Shown piece after piece: positions 35,788-43,937 of a stretch of DNA of 64,000 bases. Source of the stretch: UBA2638 sp046293135 (GTDB lineage: Bacteria; Pseudomonadota; Alphaproteobacteria; Micavibrionales; Micavibrionaceae); the NCBI GenBank assembly GCA_046293135.1, contig JBKBPR010000001.1:62001-126000 (forward strand), in the 5' to 3' direction. The notes under the pieces are model-generated. The model did not search any database. It saw nothing but the letters and a program-made list of their open reading frames with translations, and was not told the DNA's origin. Numbering within the stretch: position 1 is the stretch's first letter; every line of letters begins with the position of its first letter. The position numbers and the translations under genes are program-made.

Positions 35788-36333
35788 CTAAGGCGCGGCG
35801 GCGGAAAGATCAACCACTATATAGCCATGGCCGATATCCTCCAGAAAGCGGATTAAATCTTGCGGTGTAAGACCGATGGTTTGGGCGTTATCCATCGGGT
35901 GAACGTTGATAAGCTCCGCTGTCATCAATGCCGCATCAAGATAGAGCGTGACCTGATTATCAGGATCATTGATCACCGTGAACGGATTGACCGAGCCGGG
36001 GCGAATACCCAGAAACTCCCATAGCCTGTCCGCCGAGCCGAAGGAAAGCCTCCCGCAATCAAGAATATCGGGCAGTTTTTTCAAATCCAGCTCTGTGTTG
36101 TTGTCCGCTACAACCAGAATATTATTCTTTTTGTTATCGCGCATATAAAGGTTGCGGCAATGCGCGCCGGGCATGTCGGCCTTCAGATGCTCCCCTTCAG
36201 CGACCGTGAAAATCGGCTCATGCTGATAATGATGATAGGCAATCCCCAAAGAATCGAGCTTTTCGAGAAGGGCTTCAGGCGTTGTCGGAAGCGGATTTGG
36301 TTGAGCCTCTACGGTAATATTTTGGGGTTTCAC
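35788..36333 (-). CDS. Prolyl-tRNA editing protein (ProX/YbaK-like)
   Basis: YbaK/ProRS-editing domain protein that deacylates mischarged tRNA-Pro, probably Ala-tRNA-Pro. It has the fold's landmarks: LGIAYHHYQHEPIFTVAEGE, CRNLYMRDNKKNNILVVA and GIRPGSVNPFTVINDPDNQV, with the GSVxPF box. The start is a GTG, seven bases after AAGGA. It is 181 residues, usual for ProXp-ala. It is divergent from the small unknown genes next to tRNA-Gly. Confidence 0.9.
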   Translation of the reverse strand: MKPQNITVEAQPNPLPTTPEALLEKLDSLGIAYHHYQHEPIFTVAEGEHLKADMPGAHCRNLYMRDNKKNNILVVADNNTELDLKKLPDILDCGRLSFGSADRLWEFLGIRPGSVNPFTVINDPDNQVTLYLDAALMTAELINVHPMDNAQTIGLTPQDLIRFLEDIGHGYIVVDLSAAAP

Positions 36334-36417
36334 AACATTTTCCTTAAAAAATATACAAAAATTGAGCGTTTCCCCCTTTATGATAAATATTTGTTAAGAT
36401 TTCAACTGTAAGATTGT

Positions 36418-36870
36418 ATGCAAGTCATAATAAAATTTGATGGGGCGAAATTGAGTAATATAGATACAGCAGATGATTTTTTACGCCGTGTTCAAGAGCT
36501 AAGTGCTAACGGAGAAGTGATTAATGTTCAGAATCTTTCACTTGTTGCTGACGGTATGCCGCCGGATTTATGTGCGGCATCACACCCAAGTAACCTTATA
36601 GCAGGGCAGTCGTTACCCGAAGCAGACAGATCTTGTGTTCTAAAGACAAGTTTGGGCATCTACAATCCGGGTGTTATTTCACATTCAGCATTAGACAGCT
36701 ATTGTGAGCACAACGGCGCTCTTAATCCTTCTGTTGCGCTGATGGCTCAAAACACAGAGTTATCCAGCACATTTGGTCGAGCTGTTGATAATATTGCTTC
36801 TCTGATCTCAGAAAAAGACCCTGCTCCTGCAGCATTAGAACATAATAACAACGCACCAAGGCCATTCTAA
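36418..36870 (+). CDS. Small protein of unknown function
   Basis: A 150-residue soluble protein that I do not recognise. The N-terminal 30 residues (MQVIIKFDGAKLSNIDTADD) look like a beta-alpha element; the middle has several Cys (LCAAS, SCVL, SYCEHN) and the C-terminus is Asn/Pro-rich. Its stop codon directly abuts the ATG of the next gene, so the two are probably co-transcribed. It is AT-richer than the surrounding genes. Confidence 0.6.
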   Translation: MQVIIKFDGAKLSNIDTADDFLRRVQELSANGEVINVQNLSLVADGMPPDLCAASHPSNLIAGQSLPEADRSCVLKTSLGIYNPGVISHSALDSYCEHNGALNPSVALMAQNTELSSTFGRAVDNIASLISEKDPAPAALEHNNNAPRPF

Positions 36871-37155
36871 ATGAACATCGAGCTTTCAAAACTTCAGGAC
36901 GACCGTATTATGTTGATTTCCGATCGGCCAATGCCTGATGTTGTGAAGCGCATTGAATATTACCGCGAACAGCGGCTTTTCATGGTGGTCTGGTATGATG
37001 AGAACCTCGAAGAGCTGCTGATGCACCACGAAGTGCCGATTGATTTTGCGATGGCGATTGAAAAAGCGCCCAATATTCTTATCTACTCCCTTTATCCCGA
37101 CCATGAGCCGCTGGGCTACAAAGTTCCGCTCGTAAAGGTCGGCGATATTTTTTAG
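36871..37155 (+). CDS. Small conserved-looking protein of unknown function
   Basis: A 94-residue protein without membrane segment or signal. It reads as a compact alpha/beta domain: DDRIMLISDRPMPDVVKRIE, YREQRLFMVVWYDENLEELL and PNILIYSLYPDHEPLGYKVP. The codon use resembles the housekeeping genes more than the upstream partner's. It starts immediately after the stop of the upstream small gene. The tRNA-Gly gene follows 59 bases later with its own promoter. Confidence 0.7.
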   Translation: MNIELSKLQDDRIMLISDRPMPDVVKRIEYYREQRLFMVVWYDENLEELLMHHEVPIDFAMAIEKAPNILIYSLYPDHEPLGYKVPLVKVGDIF

Positions 37156-37156
37156 C

Positions 37157-37184
37157 TTGCATCCGTAAAATTTTTGATTATAGT
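37157..37184 (+). promoter_or_regulatory. Promoter of tRNA-Gly
   Basis: TTGCAT (37157-37162), a 16-base spacer and TATAGT (37179-37184) form a sigma70-type promoter. Transcription would start about 25 bases before the mature tRNA 5' end. Confidence 0.6.
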
Positions 37185-37214
37185 CACGATACCTCATCGA
37201 TATGTCATCGATTT

Positions 37215-37289
37215 GCGAGTGTAGCTCAGGGGTAGAGCACAACCTTGCCAAGGTTGGGGTCGAGGGTTCGAATCCCTTCACTCGCTCCA
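37215..37289 (+). tRNA. tRNA-Gly (GCC anticodon)
   Basis: The cloverleaf is complete. The acceptor pair is GCGAGTG with CACTCGC, the D-arm is GCTCAGGGGTAGAGC, and the anticodon arm is ACCTTGCCAAGGT with anticodon GCC. The T-arm is GAGGG-TTCGAAT-CCCTT, the discriminator is T, and CCA is encoded. Its 3' end serves as the integration site of the element that follows, and the element's left end keeps the gene intact. Confidence 0.97.
37271..37283 (+). repeat. attL core repeat in the tRNA-Gly 3' end
   Basis: The 13 bases AATCCCTTCACTC in the T-arm and acceptor of tRNA-Gly recur exactly at 44562-44574. They mark the left boundary of the integrated element. Confidence 0.85.
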
Positions 37290-37333
37290 TTTATCTTATC
37301 ACCATCATTCACTGATATTCATAAATGACCACG

Positions 37334-37361
37334 AAAGCCGCAGAAAACAGCGGCTTTTATT
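37334..37361 (+). terminator. Terminator after tRNA-Gly (element side)
   Basis: AAAGCCGC and GCGGCTTT pair around AGAAAACA and are followed by TATTTT. It lies inside the element, about 45 bases after the tRNA, and would replace the chromosomal terminator displaced to the right end. Confidence 0.75.
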
Positions 37362-37411
37362 TTGCCAGCGTTCTGCTCTGTCCATAATTGTTCGTTTACA
37401 ATCGCATTTAA

Positions 37412-37462
37412 TGGGGGTACATTTAGGGGTAACTGTAAATACCCCCATAATGAGGTACCCCC
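37412..37462 (+). repeat. Left cluster of GGGGGTAC repeats (candidate integrase arm sites)
   Basis: Four copies of a GGGGGTAC/T-type unit: TGGGGGTACAT (37412-37422), AGGGGTAACT (37425-37434), ATACCCCCAT in reverse (37439-37448) and GGTACCCCC in reverse (37454-37462). Two of them recur exactly near the right end. The last one touches the integrase start codon, so binding could also control that gene. Confidence 0.65.
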
Positions 37463-37463
37463 A

Positions 37464-38690
37464 ATGAGCCTTACAAATATAAAATGCCAAAACGCCAAAC
37501 CTACGGAAAAGAAGTATAAACTCTTTGATGGACGAGGTTTATTCCTTGAGGTCAGGCCGAATGGCGCAAAATACTGGCGCATGAAATACCGTTATCTTGG
37601 CAAGGAAAAACTCTTGGCTATGGGGGTATATCCTGAAATCTCACTGGTTGAAGCGCGGGACAAATGTCTTGCCGCCCGAAAATTGCTTGATGAAAACATT
37701 GATCCATCCGGCGCAAAACAAGAAGCCAGACGTATAGCCAAACAAAATGCTGATAATTCTTTTGAGGTTATAGCGCGGGAATGGCACGAAAACTTTAAAG
37801 GCAAATGGACAGAACGCCACGCAAAAACTGTCTTGCATCGCCTTGAAATGGATATTTTCCCCGAAATTGGGGCTATGCCTATAACGCAGATTAAACCTGC
37901 TCATATTATTAACGCCCTCAAAAAAGTACAAAAGCGCGGCGCTTATGAACCAGCGCATCGGCTGCGCCAGTATTGTTCTCAGGTATTCCGGCACGCAATC
38001 ATTCATGAAATTGCACAGGTAAATCCCGCCGCCGAAATTGGAGCTGTTCTTAAACCTGTTGTAAAAAGCCATTATAACTGCATTGAGATCAATGAAATCC
38101 CTGAACTCTTAACAGCCATTGAGCGAAATGATGCGAGGCTTCACCATGATACGCGCCAAGCCATTCGCCTGCTTATGCTTACTTTTGTGAGAACCAAGGA
38201 ATTGATTGAAGCCACATGGAATGAATTTGATCTTGATAATGCCCAGTGGGTTATTCCTGCTGAGCGTATGAAAATGAGGAATGAGCATATCGTGCCCCTG
38301 TCAAAACAGGCGGTGGAAATCCTCAAAGACCTGCAAGAGCGTAACGGAAAATGGGAATGGATATTCCCCGGCCATCACTCCCCGCGCAAACATATGAGTA
38401 ATAATACAATCCTTAAAGGACTGGAAAGGCTTGGTTTTAAAGGACGCATGACGGGACACGGATTTAGAGCCTTGGCCATGTCTACAATAAAAGAACAGCT
38501 TGGTTATCGCCATGAAGTGATTGACCGCCAGCTTGCTCACGCCCCGCAAAGCATGGTGCAACGTGCTTATGATAGAGCGCAGTTTTTGGATGAAAGAAAG
38601 GTTATGATGCAGCGCTGGGCTGATTATATTGATGCTGCGACATCTAAGAATGTAATCACACATGAAAAATTTCAGAAGATTACAGGATAA
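37464..38690 (+). CDS. P4-type tyrosine integrase
   Basis: Site-specific recombinase of the P4/IntS group. An N-terminal DUF4102 arm-binding domain (NAKPTEKKYKLFDGRGLFLE, then MGVYPEISLVEARDKCLAAR) is followed by a core-binding domain and the catalytic domain. The active residues are Arg243 (TFVRTKELI), His332/Arg335 (GHGFRALA), His359 (LAHA) and the nucleophile Tyr369 (QRAYDRAQ). The chosen ATG (MSLTNIKCQNAKPTEKK) gives 408 residues, the normal length; the frame is open 34 codons upstream, through the repeat sites. It lies next to tRNA-Gly and should act on the 13-base core. Confidence 0.95.
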   Translation: MSLTNIKCQNAKPTEKKYKLFDGRGLFLEVRPNGAKYWRMKYRYLGKEKLLAMGVYPEISLVEARDKCLAARKLLDENIDPSGAKQEARRIAKQNADNSFEVIAREWHENFKGKWTERHAKTVLHRLEMDIFPEIGAMPITQIKPAHIINALKKVQKRGAYEPAHRLRQYCSQVFRHAIIHEIAQVNPAAEIGAVLKPVVKSHYNCIEINEIPELLTAIERNDARLHHDTRQAIRLLMLTFVRTKELIEATWNEFDLDNAQWVIPAERMKMRNEHIVPLSKQAVEILKDLQERNGKWEWIFPGHHSPRKHMSNNTILKGLERLGFKGRMTGHGFRALAMSTIKEQLGYRHEVIDRQLAHAPQSMVQRAYDRAQFLDERKVMMQRWADYIDAATSKNVITHEKFQKITG

Positions 38691-38707
38691 AGTAGGGGTG
38701 TTAAAAC

Positions 38708-40171
38708 ATGAATCAATTTAAGCAAAATTATGAAAAACTATTCAAGAATAAGAAAATTTCAAAGAATGATTTTATATGGATGATGCTTGGCTTTGATCCG
38801 GCTGCTGTGAAGGCATATGAAGATTTTAAAAAAGAACAGGCTTTAAATACAGAAGCTGAAAAATTTTGCCGTGATTTTGAAAATTATGACCATAACAAAA
38901 TGAAAGTGCACCCTCTTGGGGTTTATTTCCACATTTTGAATACTGTTATCAAAGGCAATAAGCTGGATAAATTAATAGCCGAAGCTTATAAGCACAGGTT
39001 TTTAAACTCGCAAATACACAATTTTGCCGATGAAGAATTTTTAAATCACTTAATTAACACAGGACAGATGCCTCACATGCCAGAATTAGAGCGCTATAAA
39101 GATTACTCTCAATTTTCTGCTGATCTGGGTCAGGTTAATATTAGCGAAATTAAAACGTCGCATGAAGCCGTAAGTTTTATGCTTGGCTTGGAGCCTGAAA
39201 ATTTTCAACGTTATAGATCACTTTTTGAACTTGCAAATAAAACAGGCGATGGACTCAACCCTTATTATGGCCTTTCCGAGGATAATAAATGGTTTATAGA
39301 TGAATATACCCTAGCGCTTAAGGAATTATTTCCTGAATTAGACAGTGATTTATTTCACGTTCGTAATGTTATCCTGCCATTTTATGACGCTACTCAGGCT
39401 GAGAATTATGACTTTGTAGCTTTTACTTCTTATATTCAAAAACTGCATGATGAAGGTTTTATTTTTCCAAGCCAGTCATATGAAGCTCTAAAAAATAAGG
39501 GCATTCCTATTTCATATTCACCGGATTCATGGGCGATAAATTTTTACATACAATGGGCTGATGAAGGCGCATGGACATTATTAGAGGCGATTGATTTATT
39601 TTGCGGGCGCGATCCCAGAATAAGGGAAAGGGAAGCGCAGGGGTTATCAATTTTAAGTGCTGGAAAACCCATGTTTAAAAATTTTCATGACCTGACAAGA
39701 AACCGTCATCTTATCATAAAGGGAGGCTCAGTAAATGGAACTGGAGAAATTAACTCTGTTTGGAAGGCTATAGAAAGTAACTCCCCTGTCTATATTGATT
39801 TAGAAGATCGACTCGAAAATCATATTGCCGCAAATAAAATCATCCCCTTGAGCAACGGAAAATTTGCCCCGAAAGCTATTACAGAATGGCTACAAAAAAA
39901 TACTCTTGCCACCCCACCCGATGCGATATTAGAGGTTTTGGGTTTGCAAAATGATCTAACAATCCCGATAGAGAAAATTTCTAAAAAACGTGGGAGGCCA
40001 AAAGGAACAGGAATTGACGATAGTAAGGCAATATTATTTATTGAACAAAAAGTGCAGCAAAAGAAAATTTCACGGAATAAAGCCGCTTCTGACGCATATG
40101 ATAAGTTTAAGCGGGATAATGAAACCTTGGACACATTTGCAGGCCGTATAAGAAGGAAAATGAGCCAATAA
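38708..40171 (+). CDS. Large unknown element-encoded protein with AT-hook-like tail
   Basis: A 487-residue protein encoded right after the integrase. No known enzyme motif is visible. The N-terminal two thirds are helical and rich in Asn, Phe, Tyr and Lys (for example FKNKKISKNDFIWMMLGFDP and AINFYIQWADEGAWTLLEAI). Near the C-terminus an AT-hook-like KKRGRPKGTG is followed by a basic helical segment (KISRNKAASDAYDKFKR) ending RIRRKMSQ, which suggests DNA binding. The MLGFDP and MLGLEP phrases recur at about residues 26 and 157, hinting at an internal repeat. It could be a regulator or a cargo function; I cannot decide. Confidence 0.75.
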   Translation: MNQFKQNYEKLFKNKKISKNDFIWMMLGFDPAAVKAYEDFKKEQALNTEAEKFCRDFENYDHNKMKVHPLGVYFHILNTVIKGNKLDKLIAEAYKHRFLNSQIHNFADEEFLNHLINTGQMPHMPELERYKDYSQFSADLGQVNISEIKTSHEAVSFMLGLEPENFQRYRSLFELANKTGDGLNPYYGLSEDNKWFIDEYTLALKELFPELDSDLFHVRNVILPFYDATQAENYDFVAFTSYIQKLHDEGFIFPSQSYEALKNKGIPISYSPDSWAINFYIQWADEGAWTLLEAIDLFCGRDPRIREREAQGLSILSAGKPMFKNFHDLTRNRHLIIKGGSVNGTGEINSVWKAIESNSPVYIDLEDRLENHIAANKIIPLSNGKFAPKAITEWLQKNTLATPPDAILEVLGLQNDLTIPIEKISKKRGRPKGTGIDDSKAILFIEQKVQQKKISRNKAASDAYDKFKRDNETLDTFAGRIRRKMSQ

Positions 40172-40311
40172 TATTTGCACATTAATTCTACAATTCTTTT
40201 TATATTCAATAATGTTCATTTAAATACAATGACTTAACTGTGTCGCCTCTGTCAATAATGGATACAGCAAACGCATAACGTGTTTTGCTTGTAACCAGAA
40301 AGAGGTAAAAC

Positions 40312-40509
40312 ATGACACCATTATCATTATCCATTGAAGAAGTACTTACGGCAACTGGACTAGGCCGGACTAAACTTTACCAGCTCATAAGTTCCGGCAA
40401 ATTAAAAGCCCGCAAAATCGGCAAACGCACTATCATCTTACAAGAAGATTTACAGGCGTTTCTTGCCAACCTCCCTGAGTTCAATTCTAAGGCGGAGGGA
40501 GCGGCATGA
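40312..40509 (+). CDS. AlpA/excisionase-like HTH protein
   Basis: A 65-residue winged-helix DNA-binding protein of the AlpA/HTH_17 type: LSIEEVLTATGLGRTKLYQL, then ISSGKLKARKIGKRTIILQE and LQAFLANLP. Such proteins act as regulators or excisionases in P4-like elements. An AGAGG site precedes the ATG by six bases. The next gene overlaps its stop by four bases (ATGA), so it begins the replication operon. The 140 bases before it are AT-rich and likely hold the operon promoter. Confidence 0.88.
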   Translation: MTPLSLSIEEVLTATGLGRTKLYQLISSGKLKARKIGKRTIILQEDLQAFLANLPEFNSKAEGAA

Positions 40510-40925
40510 TTCACTTCATAACCGATGTAAATACCGGAAATCTTATCAACCTCACTCATATCGCTAAGGCTGTGAAGCTTCAGGGCGGGGAATTATTTGA
40601 GTTGCGCTCAGCTTATGATGATTTCATTGGAACAGCAAGGCACCGGCAAATCCAAAATCTGATCATTCAAATCATCCCCGCCGATGGCTGGGAGCTTGTT
40701 GAAAAATCTGCTCATGAGAATAGTTGGCAAATAATATCAACGCCTGTCATGTACTTTGGCTTACTGGCTTCCGGGGAAGTAAAACCATTTACATACACAG
40801 AAGCGGATTTCCGTGATAGCGATAGGGAATTTTGGCGGCATAAATCATCACCGCAAATTCTGAATTCCTTTGTTGTTTTTGAGAATGAGGCGGAGTTTTT
40901 GAAAGACGGAGGCGAAGATGAATGA
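40506..40925 (+). CDS. Unknown small protein in the element replication operon
   Basis: A 139-residue acidic protein without a recognised domain. The N-terminal MIHFITDVNTGNLINLTHIA and the later STPVMYFGLLASGEVKPFTY suggest an alpha/beta fold. A GGAGGG site precedes the ATG. It overlaps the HTH gene upstream and the primase gene downstream by a few bases, so it is part of the same translationally coupled operon. Its role is unknown. Confidence 0.7.
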   Translation: MIHFITDVNTGNLINLTHIAKAVKLQGGELFELRSAYDDFIGTARHRQIQNLIIQIIPADGWELVEKSAHENSWQIISTPVMYFGLLASGEVKPFTYTEADFRDSDREFWRHKSSPQILNSFVVFENEAEFLKDGGEDE

Positions 40926-41847
40926 TTTCAAAGACATAAACGCGGCCGCGTTATCATCCGGCTTACTCGAAAGCCTCTATCCAAAAGCCAAGCGATACGG
41001 CCAATATTTACGCATTGGCAATTTGGCGGGGGATGAAGGGGCATCACTATCAATTAACTTGCGAACGGGGGCTTGGACTGATTTTGCAACGGGCGAATAC
41101 GGCGGCGATTTCATAAGTTTGATAGCGGCGCGGGATGGTATTTCGCAATCTCAGGCATTGCATAAATTGTCCGAGGGTGCTTACGAATATATTTACCGTG
41201 CCCCGTCTTTTTCGGTATCCCCCCCGCCCTCTGCTAAAGCTGCTAAACTTGCGAACGTTTCTTTCGCCTTAAAACTCTGGAATGAGAGCCAGCCAGCGGG
41301 AAATACACCCGTTCAAGCCTATCTGAAAGGGCGCGGTATAACCTGTACTATCCCGCCAGATATTCACTATCATCCTGCCCTATGGCACTCAGCAAGCGGC
41401 AAAGCATATCCGGCGATGATTGCAGCGATACGCGATTCCCTGAGCAATGAGATCACGGGGGTACATAGAACTTGGATATTACCGGATGGAAGCGGTAAAG
41501 CCCCCGTAAAGCCAGATAAGATGATGTTGGGTGATAGCAAGGGTGGAAGCGTTCAACTTGCCCCAGCCGCGCTTAAAATGGCAGTAGCGGAAGGCATAGA
41601 AACCAGCCTTAGCGTTATGCAGGAAACGGGCTTGCCTGTTTGGGCGGCTCTATCAACATCCGGCATTACGGGGCTTGAACTGCCTCCACTCCCCGCCGTC
41701 AGTGAGATTATTATCGCGGGCGATAACGACAAAGCTGGGCGCAAGGCTGCCTTTGAAGCCGCAGAACTTTGGACAAAAAAAGGACGGAAAGCCTTCACCG
41801 CATTCCCGTCACTTCACAATGATTATAACGATTCAATACAAGGATAA
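40918..41847 (+). CDS. TOPRIM primase-like protein
   Basis: DNA primase-type protein of the P4/phage group. The N-terminal part has RIGNLAGDEGASLSINLRTG and TDFATGEYGGDFISLIAARD, the form seen in these primases in place of a classical zinc ribbon; it lacks the Cys cluster. The TOPRIM domain has the Glu motif MAVAEGIETSLSV and the acidic DxD-like motif IIAGDNDKAGRKAAF. It is followed directly by the RepA-like ATPase, so the pair would supply priming and helicase activity for element replication. Confidence 0.9.
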   Translation: MNDFKDINAAALSSGLLESLYPKAKRYGQYLRIGNLAGDEGASLSINLRTGAWTDFATGEYGGDFISLIAARDGISQSQALHKLSEGAYEYIYRAPSFSVSPPPSAKAAKLANVSFALKLWNESQPAGNTPVQAYLKGRGITCTIPPDIHYHPALWHSASGKAYPAMIAAIRDSLSNEITGVHRTWILPDGSGKAPVKPDKMMLGDSKGGSVQLAPAALKMAVAEGIETSLSVMQETGLPVWAALSTSGITGLELPPLPAVSEIIIAGDNDKAGRKAAFEAAELWTKKGRKAFTAFPSLHNDYNDSIQG

Positions 41848-41853
41848 TAATAA

Positions 41854-42921
41854 ATGGAAAACCCTGATTTTACAAACTTTTTCAACAATGCGGAACCTTT
41901 TACAGGCCGCTCAAAATTGGAGCTTATCAACATGGATGATGTAGAAATGATACCGATTAAATGGCTTTGGAAAAACCGGATTGCGCTTGGTAAGCTGAGT
42001 ATCATTGCCGGACAGCCTGGACTTGGCAAAAGCCAGATTACATCAATGCTTTGCACCCATATCACGGCGCAAAAACCATTCCCCGATGGATTTATAGGTG
42101 AAAAAGGCGATGTGCTTATAATCAGCGCTGAAGATGATGTTCAGGACACAATCAAGCCTCGTTTGATAGCAGCGGGCGCGGATGTGCGGCGCTGCCATTT
42201 TCTGGATGGTGTCCATGTGCGCGGCGAAGAAAAGGACACGTTTCGCATGTTTGATCTGGAGCAGGATATAAAGCCCCTAGAAGACACTGTAGAGGCTTTG
42301 CCGGATTTAAGGCTAATTATCATTGATCCGGTTTCAGCCTATCAGGGCAACACAGACAGCCATAATAACGCAGAAATTCGTGGTCTTCTTGCCCCCTATC
42401 AAAAGCTGGCGGCTAAACACAGTATTGCGTTGGTGTTGGTGACGCATTTTAACAAAAGCAATTCACAAGAACCGCTGGAGCGCATTATTGGCAGCATTGG
42501 CCTTATCGCCGCCGCCAGAGGTGGGTATGCGGTTGTTAAAGATCAGGATGATGAAACTTTGCGTCATTTTGTGCCTGTTAAAAATAATATCGGGGATGAT
42601 AAAACGGGTTTTTCCTATCGTATCGAAGGCATGACGCTGGATAACGGTATTGAAACTTCAAAGATTGTCTGGGGTAATATTCCCGTTCAGGCGCATAAAA
42701 TCCTATATCCAGAGAAGAAAACTCAGACCAACGGCGCAAAAGATTTTCTGGCTGAGTTATTATCTGGCGGGGCAAAGCCTGTATCTGAAATCTTGGATGA
42801 GGCCGAAGGCATGGGATACAAAATAGGCACAATTCAGAGGGCGGCTGGAAATCTGGGCGTAAAAAAATCAAAGCTTGGAATGGAAGGGGGCTGGCAATGG
42901 TCACTCGAAGAATGCACCTGA
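41854..42921 (+). CDS. RepA-like AAA ATPase/helicase (AAA_25)
   Basis: RecA-fold hexameric ATPase of the RSF1010 RepA/AAA_25 type. It has Walker A SIIAGQPGLGKSQITSML, Walker B LRLIIIDPVSAYQGNTD and the sensor region ALVLVTHFNKS. A C-terminal winged-helix-like segment (AKPVSEILDEAEGMGYKIGT) may contact DNA. The 355-residue length is usual. The stop codon lies just inside a set of 9-bp-spaced TCTTCG/CGAAGA repeats that could be the origin it acts on. Upstream gene: the primase, six bases away. Confidence 0.92.
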   Translation: MENPDFTNFFNNAEPFTGRSKLELINMDDVEMIPIKWLWKNRIALGKLSIIAGQPGLGKSQITSMLCTHITAQKPFPDGFIGEKGDVLIISAEDDVQDTIKPRLIAAGADVRRCHFLDGVHVRGEEKDTFRMFDLEQDIKPLEDTVEALPDLRLIIIDPVSAYQGNTDSHNNAEIRGLLAPYQKLAAKHSIALVLVTHFNKSNSQEPLERIIGSIGLIAAARGGYAVVKDQDDETLRHFVPVKNNIGDDKTGFSYRIEGMTLDNGIETSKIVWGNIPVQAHKILYPEKKTQTNGAKDFLAELLSGGAKPVSEILDEAEGMGYKIGTIQRAAGNLGVKKSKLGMEGGWQWSLEECT

Positions 42922-43052
42922 CCCCTCCCGCAAAACATGAAATCTTCGGTATCTTCGCATTCTTCGAGATTTCTGCGCCTTATAAAGCATATTTGATTAC
43001 CGAAGATGCCGAAGGTATCGAAGAATCAACTTTTCATGGGTGGGTATCTTCG
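42906..43052 (+). repeat. Iteron-like TCTTCG repeats, candidate replication origin
   Basis: Three TCTTCG units start at 42943, 42952 and 42961, exactly nine bases apart. After 34 bases, three reverse units (CGAAGA 43001, CGAAGG 43010, CGAAGA 43019) follow with the same spacing, forming two opposed arms of about 26 bases. Extra copies lie at 42906 (reverse) and 43047 (forward). The AT-rich centre and the position at the end of the helicase gene suit an origin or Rep-binding site. Confidence 0.6.
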
Positions 43053-43204
43053 CGATGGTTGATATTGGCTGTTCCGCATTCCGGCCATCGATACGTCAAA
43101 TTGAAAATGAAAAATTATTGTATGACTTGATTAAGGGTATGGGGGTCTTGTTGCAAATAGGGGCTCCCCACCCCTTCACTTCAGATATATACAAAAGGGA
43201 AATA

Positions 43205-43645
43205 ATGACAGATATAGAAAACATAACCGATCAGGATAAACGCCTAGCAAAATACGCTCTTGATTCATCATCACAAGCTGCAAGCACCATTCAGCATATC
43301 ATTGGAGTGTCTAAAGGCTTTACGGCCTTGGTGGATGAACTAGAAGACCAGATACAAGCTTTAGAAAGCGGTGATGCCAGCACGCTTAAACGGGCAATGT
43401 ACGGCCAGATTATAACCTTGAACAAACTGTTCCATGATTTATGCATTAATGCGATAAGCAAAGAACACTATGGCAATGGATATGTTCAGCATTACATGAC
43501 GCTTGCTTTGAAGTGCCAGCGCCAATCCATGCAGACCGCCGCCTTATTATCGGCCTATCTCCCCCCGCCTTGTATCGAGGCTGAGGGCATTGAACAAAAT
43601 TCAGCAAACGAACTATTAACTATGGAAAGTGATGGTGATGGATAG
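43205..43645 (+). CDS. Unknown helical element protein
   Basis: A 146-residue helical protein, MTDIENITDQDKRLAKYALD at its start, with a middle region rich in Ala, Gln and Leu (LVDELEDQIQALESGD, CQRQSMQTAALLSAYLPPP). The start at 43205 follows an AAAGGGA site; the frame is open further upstream without support. No family is recognised. Its end overlaps the next small gene. Confidence 0.7.
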   Translation: MTDIENITDQDKRLAKYALDSSSQAASTIQHIIGVSKGFTALVDELEDQIQALESGDASTLKRAMYGQIITLNKLFHDLCINAISKEHYGNGYVQHYMTLALKCQRQSMQTAALLSAYLPPPCIEAEGIEQNSANELLTMESDGDG

Positions 43646-43838
43646 AATCTGGACGGACGAAGATAGGAAGCGCCAAGGTGAGGCGATTAAAAACTGGAGG
43701 CCTTGGGAGCGCAGCTCAGGCGCGACCACGCCAGAAGGCAAAGAAGCATTCAAGATGAATTCTCTTAAGCATGGCGCTTATAGCGCTGAGATGAAGCGGC
43801 TGGAAAATTTACTGCAAAAAATAAAAACCAAAAAATGA
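43632..43838 (+). CDS. Small basic element protein with TPEGK-LKHGAYS motif
   Basis: A protein of about 68 residues: RIWTDEDRKRQGEAIKNWRP, then SSGATTPEGKEAFKMNSLKH and GAYSAEMKRLENLL. The pattern SG-x-TPEGK-x-N-LKHG recurs in small proteins of phages and integrative elements, whose role is not defined. Start choice is uncertain between a GTG (43629) and two ATGs (43632, 43638). It overlaps the end of the previous gene by 14 bases. Confidence 0.7.
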   Translation: MVMDRIWTDEDRKRQGEAIKNWRPWERSSGATTPEGKEAFKMNSLKHGAYSAEMKRLENLLQKIKTKK

Positions 43839-43937
43839 GGATAAATCTCTAAGGGCACTTACTAACGATTTATGGCTGATTGTTTTGGGGTGCGCCCTGT
43901 ATTGCAACAGTAAGTTTTCCCCAAAAATGATAAAAGT

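Noticed and set aside
42897..43130. 77-codon open frame through the TCTTCG repeats
   Set aside because: It starts inside the RepA gene without a ribosome site, and its residues only mirror the nine-base repeats (IFGIFAFFEI, EDAEGIEES). The DNA pattern explains it better than a protein.
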